From JAOUEA01 sp035711865 (GTDB lineage Bacteria > Actinomycetota > UBA4738 > HRBIN12), in NCBI GenBank assembly GCA_035711865.1, contig DASTBT010000053.1, positions 1-31,172 of the forward strand: DNA of 31,172 nt, given 5' to 3'. The position numbers and the translations under genes were made by a program. The notes below the pieces were generated by a model, which saw only the letters and a program-made list of their open reading frames with translations, was not told where the DNA came from and did not search any database. Below, one piece after another: positions 1-6,030 of this stretch (positions are counted from its first letter, which is position 1; every line of letters starts with the position of its first letter).

Positions 1-1
1 C

Positions 2-571
2 CACGGCATCGGTGGCGGGCCGCCCGACGGGCGAGCCGCGAAGGCGGTGTTCCCGGGGGCTTCGAGCACGGTGCTGTCCCCCGAGCAGTTCGACACTCCG
101 ATGACGTTCGACGCGATGGCGGCCGTGGGATCGGGCCTCGGGGCGGGTGCGTTCGTCGTCTACGACGACACGGCTTGCATCGTGCGAGCGACGCTCGCGT
201 TCTCGCGATTCCTGTACGTGGAGTCGTGCGCGCAATGCCCTGCGTGCAAGCACGGGACCGGCCAGATCACCCAGCTGCTGGAGCGGATCGATCGGGGCGA
301 GGGGTCCGAGGTCGACGTCGAGACGATCCTGGCTCGGGCGCGCACGGTCACCGACGCACAGCGGTGCGCGCTGCCGACCGGCGAGACGCTGATCGCGCAG
401 AGCGCCGTACGGGTGTTCGGAGAGGAGTTCGCCGAGCACTTCGGGCGCCTGTGCCCGCGACCGCGCGAGATCCCGGTGCCGAAGATCGTCGACGTCGACG
501 AACACGGCGCGTTCGTCTACGACGATCGCTATCACCTCAAGCAGCCCGACTGGACCTATGCCCAGGAGTGA
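2..571 (+). CDS. NuoF-like Fe-S/flavoprotein subunit, 3' part (5' end outside window)
   Basis: The reading frame is open from the window edge, so the true start lies upstream; the visible GTG at 47 is internal. The visible part matches the C-terminal third of the NuoF/HoxF/FdhB family, the 51-kDa NADH-oxidising subunit of complex I, NAD-linked hydrogenases and formate dehydrogenases. The sequence has the block GPPDGRAAKAVFPGASS, then TPMTFDAMAAVGSGLGAGAF, then the 4Fe-4S signature ESCAQCPAC (cysteines at codons 227, 236 and 245). The fourth cluster cysteine is probably the one in QRCALPTGE. A tail of about 35 residues ending DWTYAQE follows. No NuoE or NuoG neighbour is visible, since the following gene is DUF488, so this is probably not part of a standard nuo operon within the window. 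It could be the beta subunit of an NAD-dependent formate dehydrogenase or a stand-alone NuoF-like protein. The family call is firm; the complex is not known. Confidence 0.82.
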   Translation, partial: HGIGGGPPDGRAAKAVFPGASSTVLSPEQFDTPMTFDAMAAVGSGLGAGAFVVYDDTACIVRATLAFSRFLYVESCAQCPACKHGTGQITQLLERIDRGEGSEVDVETILARARTVTDAQRCALPTGETLIAQSAVRVFGEEFAEHFGRLCPRPREIPVPKIVDVDEHGAFVYDDRYHLKQPDWTYAQE

Positions 572-971
572 GCGGGACGGCCCCGCCGTGCACGTGAAGC
601 GGGTGTACGAGCCGGCCTCACGCGACGACGGCGCTCGCATCCTCGTCGACCGGCTCTGGCCACGCGGCATGAAGAAGCAGGATCTCGTGTTCGAGGAGTG
701 GGCGAAGGACGTGGCGCCCTCCCCGGAGCTCCGCACGTGGTACGGGCACCGACCGGAGCGGTTCGAGGAGTTCCGTCGCCGCTACCGCGAGGAGCTCGCG
801 TCGGGCGGCGCCCGCGAGGCGTTCGAGGAGCTGCGGCAACGGACCCTCTCCGGAACGGTCACGCTGCTCACCGCCACCCGCGACGTCGAGCGTTCGGGCG
901 CCGCGGTGCTCGCGGAGGCGCTGCTCACGCCGGCAGGTCGATCACGGCGCGGGCGCGGGCGCGAACGGTGA
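558..971 (+). CDS. DUF488 (YeaO-like) family protein
   Basis: This is a 137-aa protein of the DUF488 family, small cytosolic proteins without an established function. The hallmark residues are visible: KRVYEP near the N-terminus, then RILVDRLWPRGMKK and WYGHRPERFEEFRRRY, then the terminal strand TVTLLTATRDVERSGAAVL. The ATG at 558 overlaps the end of the upstream NuoF-like gene by 14 bp, which suggests co-transcription and translational coupling. In-frame GTG codons at 588 and 594 are alternative starts, and the conserved region begins just after them. The last 15 or so residues are an Arg/Gly-rich tail (AGRSRRGRGRER) beyond the usual family end. They are encoded in DNA that also codes for the C-terminus of the convergent TadE-like gene, so the tail is probably read-through into the neighbour rather than functional. 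Confidence 0.85.
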   Translation: MPRSERDGPAVHVKRVYEPASRDDGARILVDRLWPRGMKKQDLVFEEWAKDVAPSPELRTWYGHRPERFEEFRRRYREELASGGAREAFEELRQRTLSGTVTLLTATRDVERSGAAVLAEALLTPAGRSRRGRGRER

Positions 972-1302
972 GCGAGTCGCCGGCCAGGACCATCGGCCCC
1001 ACCGGGATCTCGACCTCGACCACCGCGTCGAGCGAGCCCGCCGCGCAGGCGCAGGCCGAGAGCGCCGCACCGTTGCGCTCGGCGTAGTCGGCCGCGACCC
1101 CGGCGGGGTCGCGGCCGCCGGGGAGGGCGAGCTCCTGGGCAGCGGCGAGGGCCGCGGCGTCAGCCGCGGCCCTCGCTCGTGCACGGGCCACCAACGCCTT
1201 CCCCACGTCGGCGACGCCGAGCGATGCGACCAGCGCGACGATCGCCACCCCGGCCACGACGATCGAGACCGACCCGCGCTGCGACCCCGGACGCGGGATC
1301 AC
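925..1302 (-). CDS. TadE-like pseudopilin (Rv3654c type), last gene of the Tad operon
   Basis: This is a 125-aa protein with a short basic N-terminus, then GSVSIVVAGVAIVALVASLGVADVGKAL as a single hydrophobic helix, then an Ala/Arg-rich stretch (RARARAAADAAALAAAQ). That layout is typical of the second TadE/TadG-like protein found at the end of actinobacterial Tad clusters (Rv3654c in Mycobacterium tuberculosis). The glycine before the helix is kept but the +5 glutamate of true pilins is absent. The GTG at 1302 is chosen because it forms a GTGA overlap with the stop of the upstream TadE gene, the same coupling used through the operon; a longer frame to 1362 would run into that gene. It probably sits in the cytoplasmic membrane as a minor pilus component. 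Its 3' end overlaps the convergent DUF488 gene by 47 bp. Confidence 0.75.
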   Translation of the reverse strand: MIPRPGSQRGSVSIVVAGVAIVALVASLGVADVGKALVARARARAAADAAALAAAQELALPGGRDPAGVAADYAERNGAALSACACAAGSLDAVVEVEIPVGPMVLAGDSLTVRARARAVIDLPA

Positions 1303-1748
1303 GTGAACTCCTGTCGGTCGGTGGCGGCGGACCGCATCGAGACGCCCGCCGGGAACAACCACGAGACGAACGGCACGCGGATCGATGCGATGTAGTCGAC
1401 CGTGACCGTGACCGGCTCGCCGCGGCTCCCGGCGCGTGCCACCGAAACGGCGACGGCGCCGGCGTCCAGCGTCGGAGCCGCGCGGAGCACGGCGGCGCGA
1501 ACCGCGTCGTCGCCGGGCTCGACGGCGGCGGTGCGCGCCCCGGAGCGCACCGCCGACTCGACGAGCAGCCGGTCGCGCACGAGCAGGCCGACCTGCACCA
1601 GCGCGAGCGCGATCGCGAGCACGATCGGCAGCACGAGGGCGAACTCCACCGCCGCGGTACCGCGCTCGTTCCGGACCGATCGCGCGCGACCCGATGACCG
1701 TTCGTTCGATCCCGCGCTGCTCGAGTGCCTACGCGCTGTTGGCATCAC
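1299..1748 (-). CDS. tadE: TadE-family pseudopilin
   Basis: This is a 149-aa protein. After a basic leader it has NERGTAAVEFALVLPIVLAI, the TadE signature: a glycine at the processing site (G30), glutamate at +5 (E35) and a hydrophobic helix. A soluble domain of about 95 residues follows. TadE proteins are minor pseudopilins of Flp pili, cleaved by a TadV-type prepilin peptidase; no such peptidase is in this window. The ATG at 1748 (or the adjacent one at 1745) lies inside the end of the Flp pilin gene, an overlap of about 20 bp, and no later start codon precedes the conserved glycine. Its stop overlaps the start of the next TadE-like gene by 4 bp. It is part of the seven-gene minus-strand operon from 5751 to 925. 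Confidence 0.88.
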   Translation of the reverse strand: MMPTARRHSSSAGSNERSSGRARSVRNERGTAAVEFALVLPIVLAIALALVQVGLLVRDRLLVESAVRSGARTAAVEPGDDAVRAAVLRAAPTLDAGAVAVSVARAGSRGEPVTVTVDYIASIRVPFVSWLFPAGVSMRSAATDRQEFT

Positions 1749-1947
1749 CGATCACCTGATCGATGACCTGGTCGAAGAACGCCGGCAACCTGCCGGACGA
1801 TCGCGCCCAGGCGATCAACACGACCGCCACGGCGGCGGCGGCCAGGATCACGAGCGCGTACTCGGCCGTCGTCTGGCCTTCCTCGCGGCGGAGCCGGTCA
1901 CGGAGCGACCAGGTCACGCGGCACCAGAGCGGGTTCAGCATCAACAT
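1729..1947 (-). CDS. Flp-type pilin (DUF4244 family)
   Basis: This 72-aa protein is the likely major pilin. Residues 20-40 hold REEGQTTAEYALVILAAAA. Cleavage after G24 would leave a mature N-terminus QTTAEY with glutamate at +5 and tyrosine at +6, the classic Flp signature. A hydrophobic helix and a short C-terminal tail follow. The leader (about 24 residues, basic) and the actinobacterial context match the DUF4244 proteins (Rv3656c type). The ATG at 1947 has a strong ribosome binding site GGGAGGT five bases upstream; a second in-frame ATG lies two codons on. It is the only gene of the operon with a real gap before it (18 bp), and it has its own strong SD, which fits a need for many pilin copies per assembly machine. 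Confidence 0.85.
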   Translation of the reverse strand: MLMLNPLWCRVTWSLRDRLRREEGQTTAEYALVILAAAAVAVVLIAWARSSGRLPAFFDQVIDQVIGDANSA

Positions 1948-1965
1948 CGTGCACCTCCCGGGGGA

Positions 1966-2610
1966 TCAACCGATCGACCGCACGGTGGTGAGCAGCACAG
2001 GCACCACCGTGAGGAGGAGGAACGCGGGGAGGACGAGGAACACGAGGGGGAAGAGCATCTTCACCGGGGCGGTTCGCGCGCGTTCGGCGGTCGCCGCACG
2101 CCTGGAACGGCGAACCGCGGCGGCGAGCTCGGCGGTGCCATGCGCCAACGAGGCACCGAGGGACTCGGTCCGCGTCAGGGCGGCCACGGTCCGGCGCATG
2201 TCCGGCAGATCGAGGCGCTCGGCGAGCGCGTCGAGCTCGTCACGCCAACGGGCACCCAGATCGACCGCGCGAACCGTGGCGCGGATCTCGTCGGCGAGCG
2301 GTCCGGCGAGGCCATCGACGGCCCGCCGCAACGCCAGCGGCGCCGCGAGCCCTGCCGAGGAACCGGCGGCGAGCAGGTCGAGCAGCTGCGGGATCTCGGC
2401 GTCGATGGCCGCACGCCTGCGACGGTTCGCCCGCGACCCTCGACGGAACCGAGAGCGTCGGCTCTCACGCTCGTTGGTTCGCTGAGGGGGCGGGGGCAAC
2501 GAAAAGCCGGGGAGCCGCAGGGAGGGGCGATCGTCGATCGCGACGCGGAGGCCGGCCGCCAGGCAGATCGAGGCCACGAACACCAGGAGCAGGATGGCCA
2601 CGGGGATCAT
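1966..2610 (-). CDS. tadC: Tad inner-membrane platform protein TadC (GspF domain)
   Basis: This is a 214-aa type II secretion F-domain protein. It opens with a transmembrane helix (IPVAILLLVFVASICLAAGL), has a basic linker, then the GspF helical core with IPQLLDLLAAGSSAGLAAPLALR and the RTESLGASLAHGTAEL segment. It ends in a hydrophobic pair of helices (MLFPLVFLVLPAFLLLTVVPV). TadC pairs with TadB in the membrane as the platform on which the TadA ATPase works. The ATG at 2610 is chosen over an upstream start because it makes an ATGA overlap with the tadB stop and begins directly at the membrane helix. The longer frame to 2736 is an arginine-rich shadow of tadB. The best match in layout is Rv3657c. 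Confidence 0.85.
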   Translation of the reverse strand: MIPVAILLLVFVASICLAAGLRVAIDDRPSLRLPGFSLPPPPQRTNERESRRSRFRRGSRANRRRRAAIDAEIPQLLDLLAAGSSAGLAAPLALRRAVDGLAGPLADEIRATVRAVDLGARWRDELDALAERLDLPDMRRTVAALTRTESLGASLAHGTAELAAAVRRSRRAATAERARTAPVKMLFPLVFLVLPAFLLLTVVPVLLTTVRSIG

Positions 2611-3416
2611 CGGACCTCCAGCAACCGACGGATCCACACGAAGGCCAGCCCCTCCAGGACCAATCCCAGGCCGATGGCGACGATGCCTGCCGGGGATCGA
2701 AGAGCGCCTTCGACCTCGCTCCGAGACGTGAGCCACAGGAACGCGAAGAAGCCGAACGGCAGCACTCCGAGGATCGTGCCCGAGAGGCGAGCCTGGGCCG
2801 TCAACGCCCGCACCTCTCCCACCGCCGCGCGCCGCTCACGCAACGTGTCGGACACCTCGTCGAGCACCGCAGGCAGATCGCCTCCGCTGCGTCGATGCAA
2901 GGAGAGGACCCCGGCGAGCAAACGGGCATCGCCGGTGTCGACCTCTCCGGCCCACGCCTCGACGGCGTCGTCGAGCGGGGAGCCGAGATCGAGCGCCGTC
3001 TCGACCCGTCGCAGGGATCCCCTGAGTGGAGATGCTGCTTCGGCGGCGGCGAACGAGATCGCTTGGGGCACCGATCTGCCCGCCCGCACCGCGGCTGCGA
3101 TCGAACCGACGGCATCGACGAGCTGCTCGTCGCGCTCGACCGATCGAGCGCGCGATCGTCGTCGCTCACGAGTGCGCAACGCGACCGCTCCCAATGCGGC
3201 GCCGCCGATCGAGGCCACCGCGCCCGACAACATGTAGCCGAGCGTCGCGCCGACCAGGCACCAGAACGGCCAGGCCGGCGTCGTGCGGGTGACGCCGGTC
3301 CGCCGCGGCGCGGCGACCCCGATGCGGCGCTGGAGCCCACCGCGACGGGTCGCGCGGGACCCGCGCTCTGCGAGCCACGCGGCGAGCCCCAACAAGGTCA
3401 CGACGAGCACGTTCAC
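2607..3416 (-). CDS. tadB: Tad inner-membrane platform protein TadB (GspF domain)
   Basis: This is a 269-aa membrane protein. It has N-terminal hydrophobic segments (VLVVTLLGLAAWLA; WPFWCLVGATLGYMLSGAVA), then the GspF core with LVDAVGSIAAAVRAGRSVPQAI and RRSGGDLPAVLDEVSDTLRERR. Two terminal helices follow (ILGVLPFGFFAFLWL; GIVAIGLGLVLEGLAFVWI). It is the partner of TadC. The GTG at 3416 is used because it gives a GTGA overlap with the tadA stop; sequence read upstream of it in this frame is arginine-rich and out of character. Gene order and 4-bp coupling on both sides indicate one transcript with tadA and tadC. Confidence 0.87.
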   Translation of the reverse strand: MNVLVVTLLGLAAWLAERGSRATRRGGLQRRIGVAAPRRTGVTRTTPAWPFWCLVGATLGYMLSGAVASIGGAALGAVALRTRERRRSRARSVERDEQLVDAVGSIAAAVRAGRSVPQAISFAAAEAASPLRGSLRRVETALDLGSPLDDAVEAWAGEVDTGDARLLAGVLSLHRRSGGDLPAVLDEVSDTLRERRAAVGEVRALTAQARLSGTILGVLPFGFFAFLWLTSRSEVEGALRSPAGIVAIGLGLVLEGLAFVWIRRLLEVR

Positions 3417-4678
3417 GCGTCGTCCTCGGGAGCGAACATCCAGTCGGCGACGGCTTCGCCTCGGTCGACCAGGGTCGTGGTGATCGACGGCACCGTGCCG
3501 GTCGCTTCGAAGTGCCCCGCGCTGCCCTCGCGCGACCGATACCGGAAGACCGGCGTCACGATCGGCTCCCCTCGTCGCGTGCCCTCGACCGCGGCGATCT
3601 CCCAGACGACGCGCCGGCCGCCCCGCAGGCGCGCGAGATGCACGACGATGTCGATCGCCGACGCCACCTGATTGCGGACGTGCGCGGCCGGAAGATCGAC
3701 GTCGGACATCATCGCCATCGTCTCGAGACGCCACAGCAGGTGACGGCAGGAATTCGCGTGCGCCGTCGACAGCGAACCCTCGTGGCCGGTGTTCATCGCC
3801 TGGAGCATGTCGAGCGCCTCGCCGCCGCGCACCTCACCCACGATGATGCGATCGGGTCGCATGCGCAGCGCGTTGCGGACCAGGTCGCGGACCGTGACCT
3901 CGCCCTTGCCCTCGACGTTGGCGGGCCGTGCCTCGAGGGCCACCACGTGCGGCTTCGCGAGCCGGAGCTCGGCAGCATCCTCGATCGTGATCAGCCGCTC
4001 GCCGTCGGGGATGAACCCGCTCAGCACCCCCAGCAGCGTGGTCTTGCCGCTGCCGGCACCGCCGCTGACGATCACGTTCGCCCGGCCCCGGACGCATGCG
4101 GCCAGGAACGCCAGCATGCGAGGGCCCATCGTGCCGCTCACCACGAGGTCGTCGGCGGTGAGCGGTACGCGGGAGAACAGGCGGATCGTCACGGCGGGAC
4201 CGCGGAGCGAGAGGGGCGGCACGATCGCGTGGACCCGCGAACCGTCCGGAAGTCGCGCATCCGCCCAAGGCGATGATTCGTCGACCCGGAGGCCCAATGG
4301 CCCCACGATGCGTTCGATCAGATGCTGAACGGCCTCCTCCCCCTCGAATAGACCGTCCGGCGCCCTCTCGATGCGCCCCCCTCGCTCCACGTACACGTCG
4401 TCGGGTCCGTTGACCATGACCTCGGTCACCTCGGGGTCCTGCAGCAGGAACTCGATCGGACCGAACCCGACGACCTCGTCGGAAACCTCGTTGACCATGC
4501 GCGTCAGCTCGCGCTGGGGAAGGATCGCCCCGCTCGCCCGCAACAACGCGAGGGCCTCGTCGCGCACGTGCACGCGCCGTTGCGTGCGCGGCGCCGCAGC
4601 GAGCCCGCGGGCGTCGACCCGGTGGCGCAATTCCTCGCGAAGCTGCCGGCGCACCGGCGCCAGGGGATCGGGGTTCAT
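3413..4678 (-). CDS. tadA: Tad pilus assembly ATPase TadA (CpaF family)
   Basis: This is a 421-aa type II/IV secretion ATPase that powers Flp pilus assembly at the cytoplasmic face. Residues 1-110 form the N-terminal domain ending in the CpaF hallmark GFGPIEFLLQDPEVTEVMVNG. The ring-forming domain follows with DARLPDGSRVHAIVPP and TIRLFSR. The Walker A motif is GGAGSGKT (206-213). The Asp box region is ERLITIEDAAELRL. The Walker B/His box region reads RPDRIIVGEVRGGEALDMLQAM, followed by NTGHEGSLSTAHANS. All key elements are intact and the length is normal. The ATG at 4678 overlaps the stop of the upstream TadZ-like gene (ATGA), and its stop overlaps tadB (GTGA). The Rv3659c equivalent occupies the same position. 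Confidence 0.95.
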   Translation of the reverse strand: MNPDPLAPVRRQLREELRHRVDARGLAAAPRTQRRVHVRDEALALLRASGAILPQRELTRMVNEVSDEVVGFGPIEFLLQDPEVTEVMVNGPDDVYVERGGRIERAPDGLFEGEEAVQHLIERIVGPLGLRVDESSPWADARLPDGSRVHAIVPPLSLRGPAVTIRLFSRVPLTADDLVVSGTMGPRMLAFLAACVRGRANVIVSGGAGSGKTTLLGVLSGFIPDGERLITIEDAAELRLAKPHVVALEARPANVEGKGEVTVRDLVRNALRMRPDRIIVGEVRGGEALDMLQAMNTGHEGSLSTAHANSCRHLLWRLETMAMMSDVDLPAAHVRNQVASAIDIVVHLARLRGGRRVVWEIAAVEGTRRGEPIVTPVFRYRSREGSAGHFEATGTVPSITTTLVDRGEAVADWMFAPEDDA

Positions 4679-5751
4679 GGACTCTCGCTCTCGAGCACCC
4701 GATCGGCGAGCTTCGCGAACGCTCTGCCCACCCGGCCCCTCGGCGGCACGAGCCGTCCACGGTCTTGCGCCCGTGGCACGGACCGATCGGAGGGAACGAC
4801 GACCAAGGGCTCGATGCCGAACACGCGCTCGACGTCGCCGGGCGTGATCTCGCTGCGCCCGGAGCGATTCACCACGAACCCCACGCGAGCCGGCAGCCCG
4901 AGCGGGGTGACGACGTCGATCGCCCTCGTGGCCGCGCGGAACGACAGCACGTCGAGCGAGAGCACCTCGAGCAGACGATCGGCCGACCGGAGCACCGCGA
5001 TCGCGCGCTCGCCGAGCTCCCTCGGGAGCGAGATCACCACGGCGTCGGATGCCGTGGCTGCCACACGGGCGACCGCGACGAGGTCTTCACCGGACACGAG
5101 CACCGCTCGCTCGGCAGCGGGTGCGACCAACGCACGGAACCCGGCCGGATGCGACCAGAGCGCGTCGTCGAGATGGCCGGGCGTGAGCTCGGCCACCAGG
5201 GGCAGCAGGTCGGCGACGGTGTGCACGTCGTCGGGCACCCCGATCGCCGCCGACACGTCGCCGTATGTGGGGTCGGCGTCGACCAGCACGCAGTCGAGGT
5301 CGCGTCGCGCGAGCGCCTGGGCGAGGTGGGTGGCCACGAACGTGGACCCGACTCCCCCACGCGCTCCGTGCACGGCGACCACCACCGCGCGTTTCTCACC
5401 GACGTGCGCAGGGGCGAGGGTCGCCGCCGTGGCGCCTGCCAGCGCATCGCGCTCCCCCGGCCAGAGGTAGAAGCCGAGCGCCCCGGCGCGGATCGCCGCC
5501 CGGAGCGAGGACACCGATTCGCGTGTGTCGAGTGCGAGCACCGCCGGCCCTCGCACGGACCCCGGAACGACCAGCGAGGGCTGCGCCACGACGGCATCGG
5601 GCTCGAGCTGTCGCACCGCCTCGGTCAGCTGACGGTCGTCGGCGGCGGTGGCGACGACGCGCGCGCCCCCGCTCCGATCGAGGAAGTGCATGACCTCCTC
5701 GGCGAGGTCGTTGGCTTCGAGCGCCACGACGACCCGCGCGACCTGCTGCAT
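4675..5751 (-). CDS. TadZ/CpaE-like ATPase (septum-site determining protein Ssd type)
   Basis: This is a 358-aa protein, first gene of the Tad operon. An N-terminal receiver-like domain (about 1-115, ending in AAIRAGALGFYLWPGERD) precedes a MinD/ParA-like domain from about residue 125. The P-loop reads HGARGGVGSTF, so it keeps the GGVG core. The signature lysine is replaced by Arg and the Walker A lysine by Ser, a degeneration common in TadZ/CpaE proteins, which localise the pilus rather than cycle ATP like MinD. VLVDADPTYGDVSAAIGV carries the Walker-B-like Asp. The layout matches Rv3660c (Ssd). The ATG at 5751 is chosen because GGGAGGG lies just upstream and the receiver-like domain begins here; the longer frame to 5850 adds only an arginine-rich stretch. 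The upstream region is shared with the cyclase gene. Confidence 0.85.
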   Translation of the reverse strand: MQQVARVVVALEANDLAEEVMHFLDRSGGARVVATAADDRQLTEAVRQLEPDAVVAQPSLVVPGSVRGPAVLALDTRESVSSLRAAIRAGALGFYLWPGERDALAGATAATLAPAHVGEKRAVVVAVHGARGGVGSTFVATHLAQALARRDLDCVLVDADPTYGDVSAAIGVPDDVHTVADLLPLVAELTPGHLDDALWSHPAGFRALVAPAAERAVLVSGEDLVAVARVAATASDAVVISLPRELGERAIAVLRSADRLLEVLSLDVLSFRAATRAIDVVTPLGLPARVGFVVNRSGRSEITPGDVERVFGIEPLVVVPSDRSVPRAQDRGRLVPPRGRVGRAFAKLADRVLESESP

Positions 5752-5960
5752 CGACGACCCTCCCAGCGTCGAGCGGACACGACCCGCACGGCGCGAGGCC
5801 ACGCGGGGGGAAGTGCGAGGGAGAGCGGATAGCCGATCGCGACCGGCCACCGAGGGGATGCGAACGCTACCCGCTCACCCCGAGCCCGGTCGATCCCCAG
5901 ACCGGCGGATTCCTGCCGGCGGAACGGGGGACCGCCTCATGACCACGCAGGGGATGCCCC

Positions 5961-5976
5961 CGTGACGGCCGTCACG
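5961..5976. promoter_or_regulatory. CRP/GlxR-type palindrome upstream of the cyclase gene
   Basis: CGTGACGGCCGTCACG is a perfect 16-bp palindrome containing GTGA-N6-TCAC, the core of the CRP/GlxR consensus (TGTGA-N6-TCACA). Its centre (5968.5) is about 62 bp upstream of the predicted leaderless transcription start at 6031, the classical class I activator spacing. It also lies about 217 bp upstream of the divergent Tad operon start. The 279-bp region (5752-6030) otherwise holds two direct copies of CCGGCGGA (5902-5909, 5916-5923) and no gene. The site and spacing are seen; binding is inferred. Confidence 0.5.
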
Positions 5977-6018
5977 ATCGACCGGCACCTCCGCCTAGGA
6001 AAGCTCCGGGCGCCTCCT

Positions 6019-6024
6019 TAGACT
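6019..6024 (+). promoter_or_regulatory. -10 box TAGACT for a leaderless cyclase mRNA
   Basis: TAGACT matches the actinobacterial -10 TANNNT and ends 6 nt before the GTG start at 6031. Transcription would therefore begin at or next to the start codon. There is no Shine-Dalgarno sequence before the GTG. Confidence 0.55.
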
Positions 6025-6030
6025 TGCTGC

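Noticed and set aside
1402..3237. A long plus-strand open frame of 611 codons across the Tad operon.
   Set aside because: Its translation is rich in Arg, Ser and Thr with no recognisable domain, and it is antisense to well-supported tad genes. It is a high-GC shadow frame.
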